From the NCBI GenBank assembly GCA_009746045.1, contig RPFO01000522.1:1-40817 (forward strand): a DNA stretch of 40,817 nucleotides, written 5' to 3'. A program made the translations under genes and the position numbers. This document shows, piece after piece, positions 1-9,420 of the stretch (its first letter is position 1; each line of letters starts with the position of its first letter). The notes beneath the pieces are model-generated. The model saw only the letters and a list, made by a program, of their open reading frames with translations. It searched no databases and was not told the origin of the DNA. The DNA is from Mesostigma viride. Its lineage: Eukaryota; Streptophyta; Mesostigmatophyceae; Mesostigmatales; Mesostigmataceae.

Positions 1-1093
1 AGCTAAAGAAACTTATGAATGGTCCTATGGTGTTAACAATGCGAATCTGTGTCCATTGGTGGAGAAACACAGTCTGCTATCCTTTAATTTATTCCTGCAA
101 TGAAACTTCAAGATAAGTCGATTGGCATGGCCAATGGTTTCATTAATGAAATTACCACCGCTTGTTCTAAAGCAGGAAGACACCAACTTCAGCATGCTCG
201 TTTTGATTTGCTGACATGTGTCAATCTCAGTAAAGCTGGTAAATGGGAGGTGCATAGTTGCGCGCTCGGAGAAGTAGAGAAAACTTGACAACATTATTGT
301 GCATTTGTGTAGTAGTTCCAAAGGTCCTAGGTTCGATTCCTTGCTGGTAGCTTCTGACTTTCTTACTTTATGTGTTCGTGGAATCTCAGATTTGGGCCGC
401 CAGCATTTTCAAGTTTGTTGCTGATCTATCTGATGACAATGTGTGTTTTTGATATAACGCCAAAAGCAAGCAACGAAGCCCCATGCAAGTAAAATCCTAC
501 TGCATACCATCATCGTGGCCAAGCGTATAGTCGTCTAGGATAGTCCGGATGAAAATTAAGGGAGGGTCCCATGGAAATGTATCAAAACTGAAGCCCCTAA
601 TAACTACAGAAATGCAACTGACAACCACTGAATGATGTTTGGGGACCATAAACATGATGTTTGGGCATGCATACCACCACTTGTTGGGGGTACTACCCCC
701 AGCCATACACCGGCTATGAGCTAAAAATAGAAAAAAACGCTGTCCGGGCACATCTTGCCCAGAACAGTGGAGAACCAGTTGCATGAAAAAAGCAATACCC
801 ATATAAAAATGTCATGGGACATGGTTTCTACCTAATTGGATCAACAAAATCAGCATATCCCTTTGAGTTATTAATTTTTGGGCCCAAAATACGCTTTTTA
901 GGCGGGGCGTCCCCATACACACTCATAACACATCAATTAGTACTGGGGACTTAAATTTTTACTGACTAGGTTGTCCCCAGTTTACAAATTATCAAAATTA
1001 ACAAAATTACCAAAATTAACAAATTTACACAAATCACAAGAAGCAACATAGTGCCATTTAATTATGAATCATATATACCATATGATAAAAATT

Positions 1094-1158
1094 CACTCAT
1101 AAAATGCTATGTCAGAGTCAGTAACTTATATGCACTCATAAAATGCTATGTCAGAGTC
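1094..1158. repeat. 26-bp direct repeat, two copies, 39-bp period
   Basis: The 26 bases at 1094-1119, beginning CACTCATAAAATGCTATG, return unchanged at 1133-1158, with 13 unrelated bases between. It is a simple local duplication with no visible function. Confidence 0.9.
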
Positions 1159-2448
1159 GGAGTCGGATGACAACAAGATATCTGGGGCATCCTTATTTCG
1201 TTCGTCACGCAGGACTTGTCAAGGAGTTGCTCATCTGTCAATTCATCATCATCACGAAGGGCTTACGCACCTCTTCGATGATGCATCTATGTCAAAATAC
1301 CAGAGGCCGGTGGTCCTCAGTTGTGCGTGCAGCGCGTTCTTGGCGTTGAGCCCGCGTGCATCTGGAAAAACTGCATCTACATCATCTGATTCAAAGTACC
1401 GCTCTCGCGGATTAACAGGGCTCTTCAAGGCCGCGTGCTATAGCAGACAAAGAATGTTCACCAAGCCTAGGTTCAACCATGATCTCGAATGCAGCTTGTA
1501 CACGTGGGTAATCAAGCCCTACCAGCAAGAAATCTAGCATCTAGCGAGTATCGCCCCGTCTTGAACATGTGGGCGAGGGTTTTAATCAGGTTTGACGCAA
1601 GCTAATACTATTGTGGTGCTTAAACCAGTATACCGCCGCACGCTCAAGTAAGTTATAGGCGGTTAAGAGCACCGTCCCTTGAGAGTGGGGGATCCGTGTA
1701 ATAAATATTCTATACGCCCCTCTTCTTTCTCATCCTCATCAATGCCATGGCAATACAAAATCTGAAACCCCTCCTGCTCTTCCGATTTAAGCAAATAGCC
1801 TATCATCCCTGAATAATTCAATTTGTGCTGGACTTCACTTGGCGTGCCACAAGGCTCGGTTTGGTTTTGTCATGTTTCCCTTTTCATCTATTGGTTCACC
1901 CCACCCAAGTTCTTTCTTGAGCTGAGTTTCACAGCATGGGCCGATGTAGCCTCAACGTCAAGAGCATGTGGACGTGCTTGTGCATTTCGAGTATTCCTTC
2001 CCCACAATTGACATGCCTTGCCGCCATTGGCTAGGTGGAAGGCCTCTATCTTGCCAAGCTCATCATCATCAAGATCGCGAGCCCCCCTGAAATGGAGATG
2101 TGGAGTGTCATTTTTTAGCGCCGTAGGCCCACGTGCGCGCTTGGGTTGACGCAATGGATGTAATCGTCAGTTTCGTGTGCTTGATCTTGGTGCTGTTTTT
2201 CGACGTTGACTTGCTCATCCGTTGCGGTAGCTTCACGCTCTTGTAGTTGCTGTCTTGCTTGGCTGTGACGAGAAGGGTACATGAAAAAAAAAAAAATGCA
2301 GATTTTTTGCAAGGATTGTAGTCAAGATTGGTTTAAAGACATGATTAATTTTCAAAGAAAAACTCACGTGGACAAGTTTGGCAAGAATACAAGTTGGAAA
2401 AAAAAACCCTAGAAAGGATTCAGCCTTACCGTCCACGCTTTATCTTGC

Positions 2449-2750
2449 ATGTACGTGACGGGTGAGACCAGCTTGGCTCCTGGCAACGAAAGGCGGCTCA
2501 CAACAGTTGCACATGAAATTCTGATTTTTAATGGCCCCTCGCCATCGCTGTCCTCGTCATCACCGGAAACACCGGCTTCATCATCTATGAATTTACATCT
2601 TTTTGCCCGACGTGGAGGGGGATCCTCTTCGTCAACCTCATCCTTCCTCCTCTTCTGCTACTTCTTCATCCTCTTCTTGCTCTGCTTCTGGTTCGTCTTC
2701 CTTGTCGACATTGTTTTCATCGTCATCCTCGGAGGCATCGTCTAAAATAG
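2449..2750 (-). pseudogene. acidic low-complexity coding remnant
   Basis: Read on the minus strand, this interval gives an Asp/Glu-rich run, then after a one-base frame change a basic RRAKR patch followed by FIDDEAGVSGDDED. Acidic tails of this kind occur in the disordered ends of many nuclear and transposon proteins. There is no complete frame, no clear start and no domain, so this may be an exon fragment of a decayed gene or chance low-complexity sequence. The plus-strand Ser-rich frame over the same bases is its antisense image. Confidence 0.2.
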
Positions 2751-3082
2751 CATGCCGCCGCGCCGCCGGCGCCTTGTTTCACAGTTTAACTCAGGCACAA
2801 CGTGTCCTCAAGAATCTGTTGGTTCGCATGAGCTGGATCCATCGGGTCCCTTCTTGGGATGAACTAGGTGCACCGGCGTTGTTGGCGGGTGCTGGCCGGC
2901 GTGGTCGTCATGGACGGGTCGTCATCTGCGACGCTACTAAACCCTAGGGCGACCCCACCGTCCACCCGGCCGTCCACCTGGCCGTACTGTGACAGGCGCC
3001 AGTATCGTGGGAACTCTAGTATCATGGGATATCCGTTCAAGTCCTATTCGCGGGCCGCGGGTTCCTATCTAATGATGCATTG

Positions 3083-3118
3083 GTGTTGGATTTGCATGCA
3101 ATGAGTCTTATTTATTAC
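3083..3118 (-). terminator. shared 3' element after gene A, left copy
   Basis: On the minus strand, about 100 bases past the stop of gene A, lies AATAAATAAGACTC followed by TTGCATGCAAATCCAACAC. The same block follows gene C (7826-7861) and both mirror copies. AATAAA is a standard polyadenylation signal, so a role in 3'-end formation is likely; this is inferred from position and conservation. Confidence 0.55.
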
Positions 3119-3218
3119 AATGTACAATAGGCAAGTCCTAATCAACATGTCCTCAACGATGTGCATCCAAGGGCACACTCACTACAGGAGGAATAGCCCC
3201 TTCCCCTTTCTAGACCCC

Positions 3219-4750
3219 CTACTCATCCTCAACCACAATCACCTCCCGGTGCTGAACATCAGCAACCAAGTGTGCGTCCCTCTCAACAATGCGCCTCGCC
3301 CCGTCGCGGAAGCGATCCACCAACCGCCTCATGGCCAGCGCGTCCCACCCAACGCCACCGCCGAGTGCCTCAAAGAAGGCCACAGCCAGTGCATTGCCCG
3401 CAGACCCGGAGCACTCCAACTGGGGGTGATCCCTGATGTACTGCAGGGCGGACAGGAAACCGTTGACTCCCGCGGGTAATCCGCATTCCCCCCCACAGCG
3501 CGAACAGCGAAAGAAGCGCGAGCAGCAGGAGCAGCAGCAGGAGCAGCAGGGAGCAGCAGGAGCAGCAGCGGCGGCGGCGGCGGCGATGGCGGCCGGCAGA
3601 CCACGGAAACCACACTCTGACACGTTGTCCACCACGCGCAGGTGGCGATCCAAGTCCTCGCGGCTGGTGGCCTGGTAGGTGCAGCCCAGGATGGTCACGG
3701 TGCCGTTATCACCAGGGAGAGAAAGCTTGTTGGGGCAGGGCCTGACAAGCTTGGCGCAGGTGTTGTCGTGAATCGCCTCCTCGCCGCACGACCTCGCCGC
3801 CGCACCCGCGAGCGCACAGACGCACATTCACAAGGGTGAATGTGAGTCTGTCGACACCCACATTGCGCTTGTACTGGCTGCCAGTGCGCATCAGGAGCTC
3901 CTTGCATTCTGGGCAGCGCTTGCCAATCACACGGGCGTTGGGCCTGGTAGAATTATACTCCAGAGCGTGGGCCTCGAGCATATCAGCGCACTTGTTGCAG
4001 TGCTGAGGGACGCAGGTGTGGACGCCCTCCACGAGGTAGATGATGGGGTACTTCCCCTCCGTGCCGAAGGGCTCGGTGCAGATGTCGCAGCACGCCAGCC
4101 TCTTCTCGAACCACGTGATCTTGTGGTTCGCCTCCTCGAGAGCCAAGCGCATCTTCTTGAGCTCTTCGCGAGTGGGATCAGGGGAGAAAGAACGACGCCT
4201 GCTGCGGTTCCTCTCGCGCTCCAACTCCTCCTGCGTCTCCCTCAGCTGGCGCTGCAATGCGGCTAAGTCCCCACCGCTGGGCCCAGCGCCTCCAGAACGA
4301 GAACGGGAGCTGGGACCACCACGCAGCAGGCCTGCATGCAAAGGAAAACACACAGACAACTGCAAAATGTATCAGATAGTGGCCATCACCTGCAACATCC
4401 AACAGATAGTGGCCATCACTGCAAAATCCAGCAGGCAATCGAAAAGGGATGCATAAAACAGCAGACCACGTACTGGGAGCAGCCGCAGGGCGAGACTGAG
4501 CCACCAGGTCGTCGATCGCAGCGTGCGAATTGACTTCCGTGCCTGCGTCGTCCAGGTGGTCGTAGTCGTTGTGGTCAAAAAGGTCGTCAGAGGGGTTCCA
4601 GCCTGCAAAGAATGAATAGAAAATGCCAATGGCGTTCCTGTCAGCTGCTGAAAATGCCCAAAAAACAAACCAAGGAAACACAAAAACAGACATGCATGGG
4701 AAATACGTACGCTCAGGTTCCTGGGCCTCATGTTCTTGTGTCGTCGCCAT
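3219..4750 (-). CDS. gene A, left copy: RING and TRAF-type zinc-finger protein, spliced, frameshifted
   Basis: The probable product is an E3-ubiquitin-ligase-like protein. Exon 1 is 4711-4750, intron 1 4603-4710 (GTACGT...CTTTGCAG), exon 2 4474-4602, intron 2 4332-4473 (GTACGTG...GCATGCAG), and exon 3 runs from 4331 to 3219. Both introns are phase 1 and keep the frame. The translation gives an acidic N-terminus, an RS/RG-rich linker, a charged helix (about 95-135), then a RING-like set CDIC...CVPQHCNKC...CPEC and a TRAF-like set CARGC...HDNTC...RPC...H, then an Ala/Pro or Cys-rich GCN-repeat tract and a 100-residue tail ending VVEDE. This copy lacks two bases near 3795 relative to the right copy, breaking the frame inside the TRAF-like part. 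Family role (ubiquitin transfer) is known; activity here is inferred. Confidence 0.75.
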
Positions 4751-5457
4751 AGCTGGCTAGCTGCTGATAGTGGTATCCTGCTGCTGTTCTGAGTGGTTCG
4801 TGAGGGTTTGGCTGCATTTTTGGTCGTGTTTGGGCTTTTGGCCTCGTGGGGAGGAGGACGAACGGCATATTCCCGGCATATTCCGGGAATATTCCCACGA
4901 ATATGCCGTGGGACGGTCGCTAGAAGGAAACTGTCGCGCCGCGTCGGCAGTTACGTGACAGGGATACGGACTGTCATGGCAGACTGACAGATCGGACAGG
5001 TGTCAGACGGGACAGTGCGCTGACTGTCGTGGCAGATCTTCGTAACCGACACGCGGCGGAACCGGCGCGGCGCGGACTGACGTGGCGCGCTGTCAGAACT
5101 GACGTGGCACGATACTGACATGGCAGGCCGTCCGAACCGGCAGCTGACGGATACGGCGTTGTACGGACTGTCATGTCAGACCGTTCAGACTGCCACGCGG
5201 CAGTCTGGCATGACAATTGGACGGAATCTAGCGGGAAATCTTACAATGTACGTGCAGTTACGTGTTTGTAGTAATCTGTACTACCTGTAGTATCACCCGC
5301 TGCATTTCTACTTCGAATATACTCTCTGTACTACGAATCCTAGTGCAATTGTACTATGAGACGCCATGAGATAGAGACAAAGTCATGGATTTCCATTAGA
5401 ATCATAATAAGGCTTAATGCCCATAGGGGACTTTGTCTATTCCAAAGGGGCACTTAG
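4751..5457. promoter_or_regulatory. gene-free: gene A promoter side and gene B 3' side, left arm
   Basis: This 707-bp interval has no gene. Near gene A it holds stacked palindromic words of the GGAATATTCC type (best copy 4886-4895, flanked by GCATATTCC and GAATATGCC), about 140 bp upstream of the ATG. Further out are many short GACAGT/ACTGTC and TGACGTGG words. No clear TATA box for gene A was found. Confidence 0.4.
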
Positions 5458-6093
5458 TTAGTGAACCCCCTCCAGGGCCAGGCGGCGACAGAACTTGTCG
5501 TACATCTTGTCGCAGGTGGCATTCATGACCCTCAGTTCCCTCTCGCAGACAGCGGGGGAAAAGTTGACAGGCAGATAGGCGTCGTACTCGGCCTTCACGA
5601 GGTCCACGAGCACACGGCAATGCTCCTCTGCGGTCTTATCCTTATCCACCTGAGGAATGGATTCAACATACTCCTTCATCACATCCCACAGGCGGGGAAT
5701 CGCGCAAACGCGGTCAGACAGCTTAACCTCTAGGTCGATGGCCAGAGTTGCCACCTCCATACGCCTATCGCCATACTTGCAGGCGTCCATCCTCTTCTCA
5801 AAAGTGGAAAGGGACTGCACACCGCCTTGAGCGATGGCGATGGCAAAGTTGCGCAGGGCCCATCCTGTATAGTGGCAAAACGGCCCTGGCTGCCTGCGCT
5901 TAGAGAGGAAGCGCCCCTCAAGCTCATTGGCAATAGCATCCAGCAGCTGCTTCATTCGCTGCTCTGTCTTAGCTTTGACAGCGTCCCACGGCACTTGCAG
6001 CTGCTTGCTGACACCACACCCGTGGGGCCATGCCAACTCCACGATTTCGTGCACAATCTCAGCTGGCAGGCTGTTAAAAGTGGCAGCGGCCAT
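5458..6093 (-). CDS. gene B, left copy: F-box-like protein, 211 aa
   Basis: This is an intact frame; its protein is identical to the right-arm copy at 14248-14883. The N-terminus reads F-x-x-LPAEIVHEIVELAWPHG followed by a conserved W about 13 residues on, which fits the first half of an F-box (LPxEI...I...L...W), the segment that docks on Skp1 in SCF ubiquitin ligases. The remaining 165 residues are helical and charged, with no recognised substrate-binding repeats. Related proteins lie at 8749, 18055 and, more distantly, 22626. F-box assignment is by motif only and has moderate certainty; a virus-specific helical domain is the alternative. Confidence 0.8.
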   Translation of the reverse strand: MAAATFNSLPAEIVHEIVELAWPHGCGVSKQLQVPWDAVKAKTEQRMKQLLDAIANELEGRFLSKRRQPGPFCHYTGWALRNFAIAIAQGGVQSLSTFEKRMDACKYGDRRMEVATLAIDLEVKLSDRVCAIPRLWDVMKEYVESIPQVDKDKTAEEHCRVLVDLVKAEYDAYLPVNFSPAVCERELRVMNATCDKMYDKFCRRLALEGVH

Positions 6094-6172
6094 GTCTTCT
6101 TTGTGGTAGTGGTGCTAGTGCTGTTGGGATGCTGGAGCAGGCGAGAAGTGCCCACTTTGACGTGGTGTCGGA

Positions 6173-6212
6173 CCTTTGTACCCCGCCCCACGGCATCTTC
6201 GCGGAATATTCC
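6173..6212 (-). promoter_or_regulatory. gene B promoter module, left copy
   Basis: On the minus strand GGAATATTCC (6203-6212) is followed 23 bases later by a TATA-like TACAAAGG (6173-6180), then by the leader word GTGGGCACTTCTCGCCTG and the gene B ATG at 6093. Spacing and leader are the same at the paralogue at 18055. Confidence 0.65.
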
Positions 6213-6762
6213 GTGGACCGACGATCTCCCACGGGACGCTGCCACGTGGCGGAGATCGGACGGTCCACGGCAATTCAGATCTCCCATGATAGTACGGCGT
6301 ATCTCGGATACGGCGCGGCGCCGGTACGGCCGGACCAGTATCATGGATACTGGTCCGAGTACCGTGGCACGGCATTCCGCCACGTCACTACCGCGCCGCG
6401 CCGCGCCGCGCCATGGAACCTTCTAGAGGATCGATCCCAGCCGTCCGATGAAGATCTCGTGGGAGGGCCAGTTTCCACAGGTACAAAGGTCGTGCAGGCC
6501 TACCAAATGCACCATCACACCACAGAACAGCCATAGCCAGCGCAGAAAACAACAGCAGACCGCCATGTTTCCCGTTGATGCAGCAGCTGGGCCATTGTTC
6601 GGGCCTCAGACTAGGGCACGACTAGGGCCTTGCATGGGCTTGGTTCTCCCAGATGCTATGGATTGCCATATCCTCGCTGCACAAGAACTAGGACTGGTTG
6701 TTCCGCCATAGCTCCTGCGCTTGTGCCAGTGCCTGCGCCTGTGCCAGCGCCAGTGCCTGTGA

Positions 6763-7747
6763 TTGTGCCAGTGCCAGTGCCTGCTGCGCCAGTGCCTGAG
6801 CCTGTGTACGTGCCTGCTCCTCTCCCTGGGCTATTCGCCCCTCGGTTTAAGGACTCTGACATTTGGCCTCACAGGCCATGTGTGGCCAAATGGTAGTGGC
6901 GATTCCAAGTTTCCTCTGGTGCATTGCGTCACCTGCAAAAAGGTGCCGGAGAGGGCAGTGTGCAAGAAGGAGAACGGGGAGATGCAGTGCCGGGGGTGCG
7001 CTCTGGATGAACTGAGCGACAAGGTGGATGCACTAGGTCCCTCTCCTCCCACGGAGCAGGTGCAGGAGACTGTCAAGAATTTTGACACGGGCTTGCAGAT
7101 TTACAAGTACGAATATGAGCCCAAGCGTCTCCCGCCTCCTCCCACCGGCTACCCTCTGTCCAAGTGCATGTGCGCTGTGTGCAAGAATCCTGCTCTCCAC
7201 GCGCACGAAGTGGTGAAGGAGGTCACCCCTCAGATGCTGGAGACCACTTCCCATTTCCGTGTTGCCAAGCTCGTGGTTGGCGACGTCGTTTGTGGGATCT
7301 GCCGCAACGAGTTCCTGGCCCAGTATGTCGACAACAACGTGGTCATCAGCAAGGCCATGTCTCGCGGCATGCAGTATTGGGAGTACAAGGGCCATATCGA
7401 TGAGGTGTTCCAGTACAACGAGGAACTCCACAAGATGGCAGAGCGCGCCCAGGACAACACGCACAACGGCCCCTCCAGTGACAAGTTTTACTGGCCTCGC
7501 AGGCAGTGCCAGAAGTGCATGAAGCGCATCGACATCAACGTGCAGAACCTGTATGTGGCTCCAAGGCCTCGTTCTTTGACGTTGACTTGGTCTGCTACGA
7601 GTGCGCCAAGTTCTGCAGCCTCGTTTCTGAGGCTGTCGCTTTCCCGGGCTTTAGCCGCCCCAACAACCGTCTCAAGCGTAATGCAGAGGCCGGGGCTTCC
7701 TTCTGTACGATGTTGTGGGGTCCAACAAGCCCTATTTCTTCGCGTAG
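6763..7747 (+). CDS. gene C, left copy: Cys-rich zinc-binding protein, frameshifted
   Basis: The function is unknown. The frame holds four or five CxxC pairs: CVTCKK...CKKENG...CRGC, CMCAVC, CGIC, CQKCMK and, after the frame change, CYEC. These pairs would bind two or three zinc ions, as in treble-clef or RING-like folds. A Pro-Val-Ala-rich region (about 6710-6830) lies just upstream in another frame, so the true start is uncertain and may be 6567 or 6630, with a frame break or small intron before 6860. Near 7577 this copy lacks one A present in the right copy; with that base the frame runs on towards a stop at 7745-7747 through one more shift near 7700. The 5' region is shared divergently with gene B. 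Confidence 0.65.
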
Positions 7748-7825
7748 GGTGTCATCTGGGCACTTCATTGGCCCATGCAAGCCTATGGAGGCTACTGTTG
7801 ATAGGGACTTGTGGTATTCTATTTT

Positions 7826-7861
7826 GTAATGAATAAGACTCTTTGCATGCAAATCCAACAC
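7826..7861 (+). terminator. shared 3' element after gene C, left copy
   Basis: Here GTAATGAATAAGACTC is followed by TTGCATGCAAATCCAACAC about 80 bases past the gene C stop. It matches the block after gene A at 32 or more of 36 positions although the genes are unrelated. A polyadenylation or termination role is likely. Confidence 0.5.
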
Positions 7862-7893
7862 TCATGCACTAGGCGTAGGACTTGACTTGTTTG

Positions 7894-8493
7894 CGAAAAG
7901 TTCGGGCTATGCGGATAGCCCGAACTTTTGGGGATAGCCCGAACTTTTGGAAACCTTGCTAGGGAAAAGTAAAAGTTTCCAGTGGGATCCCAGCCATTTG
8001 AAAAGTTCGGGCTATGGTTCGGGCTATCAGTTTATAGCCCGAACCGGACCCTTTTCCCCTTGGCGGTGGTGTCATGCATTGTACATGGGGTAGGGACTTG
8101 GTTATTTGGACAGTGTGCAGTGTATGTGTGTGTTTCTTCCTTAGATTGCTAACACATAAAATATAGGGGTATTTCCTGTATATACAGATAGGATTGCTAA
8201 CACATAAAATATAGGGATATTAGCTATGTATATATAGATGGCAATTGCTAACACATAAAATTTTATGTGTTGGGAAACAGAGTAAAAGAAAGAGTACATT
8301 CACCCATAGCAACACACCGTCCAGAGGGGAAAAAGGGGAGGTTCGGGCTATAAATCGATAGCCCGAACCATAGCCCGAACTTTTCAAAATGGCTGGGATC
8401 CCCACTGGAAACTTTTACTTTTCCCTAGCAAGGTTTCGAAAAGTTCGGGCTATCCCCAAAAGTTCGGGCTATCCACATAGCACGAACTTTTCG
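7894..8493. mobile_element. MITE-like element with terminal inverted repeats, left copy
   Basis: This 600-bp, non-coding element has terminal inverted repeats of about 180 bp (7894-8073 and 8309-8493), starting CGAAAAGTTCG and rich in copies of AAAAGTTCGGGCTAT in both orientations. The core has three copies of ATTGCTAACACATAAAAT, the last forming a local palindrome. There is no transposase and no convincing target-site duplication. Structure fits a MITE; a structured regulatory or replication element is the alternative, because it sits just upstream of gene D. Confidence 0.6.
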
Positions 8494-8582
8494 TGGGAGC
8501 CTATGGATGGGCGCCACGTGGCACGGTATCCCACGATAGTTGCCGGCGCCGCGCCGGCGCGGCGCTCCACGGAATATCCGTG

Positions 8583-8649
8583 GGAATATTCCCGGCGCGA
8601 CGCTTGCACGGCACTATCGTGGGACGCCGTGGCCGAGAGGGTATAAAAG
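8583..8649 (+). promoter_or_regulatory. gene D promoter, left copy
   Basis: GGAATATTCC (8583-8592) lies 49 bases upstream of a canonical TATA box, TATAAAAG (8642-8649), which is 100 bases before the gene D ATG. A G-box, GCCACGTGGC, lies further upstream near 8513. Confidence 0.75.
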
Positions 8650-8748
8650 CGGAGTCACGGGCGTTTGGGGGTAGGTCTCGCCTCCGACACTGCCAGGCAC
8701 ACAGTCATCCACACGCAGACAGCCATCCTTACAGCTGTAAAATACACA

Positions 8749-9420
8749 ATGGCCCATGCTGGTGCTACTTTCGAGGATCTGCCAAGCGAAATTTTGTTTG
8801 TTTTGGCAGAGCTCAGCTGGCCCTACTTGCGTGGTGTGAACAAGGCCTCTCACAAGGAATGGGAGGCCGTGCTGGCGATAATGGAGGCAAAGGTTCGCGC
8901 TGTGCGCAATTTGATTGACGAGGAACTGGAGTTCCGCGATGCCAACCCCTATTGGTGGTTCGTCGATATAAAGAAGGTGACACCCCGCCGCCTGTATGAG
9001 ATGACGCCTGATCAGCTGAGGGCCATTTATGACAAGGTGTCTGTGCCCCGCTTGCGTGAGGCGGAGGGGTACTTGTACACTACCCGCGCTGATCGTTTGG
9101 AGCAGATGGATCACGCGTACACTGATTTTGTGGAGGTGCTCAACCGAACTGTCAAGGTCCCCGTTGGCCCCCACACTAAGGCGGCGAGGGACGCCTATTT
9201 TGCGTCCATTCCTGATGTGGATCGCGAGAATGTGATGGAGCGTCGCGTTGATGAGTTGGTCACTGTTCTGTGCGCGGGATTGGTGGCTGACGACACGGAG
9301 GCCAACGGGGGCGTGCCAACGGGTTTGGCCGACCTTCTCAGCGACATTTTCGATGAGTACAAGCACCGGATGATCGGTCGTATCTTCACCCATCCATCGT
9401 ATAACCGGGTGATGCCTTAA
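8749..9420 (+). CDS. gene D, left copy: F-box-like protein, 223 aa
   Basis: This is an intact frame; its protein is identical in the right copy. Start at 8749 is preferred over an in-frame ATG at 8665 because it opens with the family pattern: F-x-x-LPSEILFVLAELSWP, then a conserved W in KEWEAV. This matches gene B and the 18055 gene and fits an F-box-like Skp1-docking segment. The rest is helical and charged with no named domain. It reads towards the palindrome axis, so the two copies are convergent across the central array. Confidence 0.8.
   Translation: MAHAGATFEDLPSEILFVLAELSWPYLRGVNKASHKEWEAVLAIMEAKVRAVRNLIDEELEFRDANPYWWFVDIKKVTPRRLYEMTPDQLRAIYDKVSVPRLREAEGYLYTTRADRLEQMDHAYTDFVEVLNRTVKVPVGPHTKAARDAYFASIPDVDRENVMERRVDELVTVLCAGLVADDTEANGGVPTGLADLLSDIFDEYKHRMIGRIFTHPSYNRVMP

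Larger units (their letters stand above)
1..2933. other. AT-richer left flank with no convincing gene
   Basis: This stretch is visibly richer in A and T than the rest and shares no sequence with the DNA outside the right arm of the palindrome. Open frames here are short, lack recognisable domains and overlap one another, so none is called as a gene. It contains short AT-rich tandem words around 978-1035, a 26-bp direct repeat at 1094-1158, an inverted pair ACTGGGGAC/GTCCCCAGT near 940-980, and an acidic coding remnant on the minus strand near 2449-2750. It could be host DNA or a gene-poor part of the viral element; the sequence does not decide. Confidence 0.6.

Noticed and set aside
323-340. 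tRNA-like B-box word GGTTCGATTCC
   Set aside because: No A-box, acceptor stem or cloverleaf can be built around it.
1148-1537. 129-aa open frame
   Set aside because: It starts in the 26-bp direct repeat, has no domain, and is overlapped by another frame of similar quality.
4861-4920. Heat-shock element in the gene A promoter
   Set aside because: GAAnnTTC units are present but the distances between units do not follow the 2-base rule of a full element.
7894-8493. CRISPR-like array from repeated AAAAGTTCGGGCTAT
   Set aside because: Copies are in both orientations, with no regular unique spacers and no cas genes; the setting is eukaryotic or viral.
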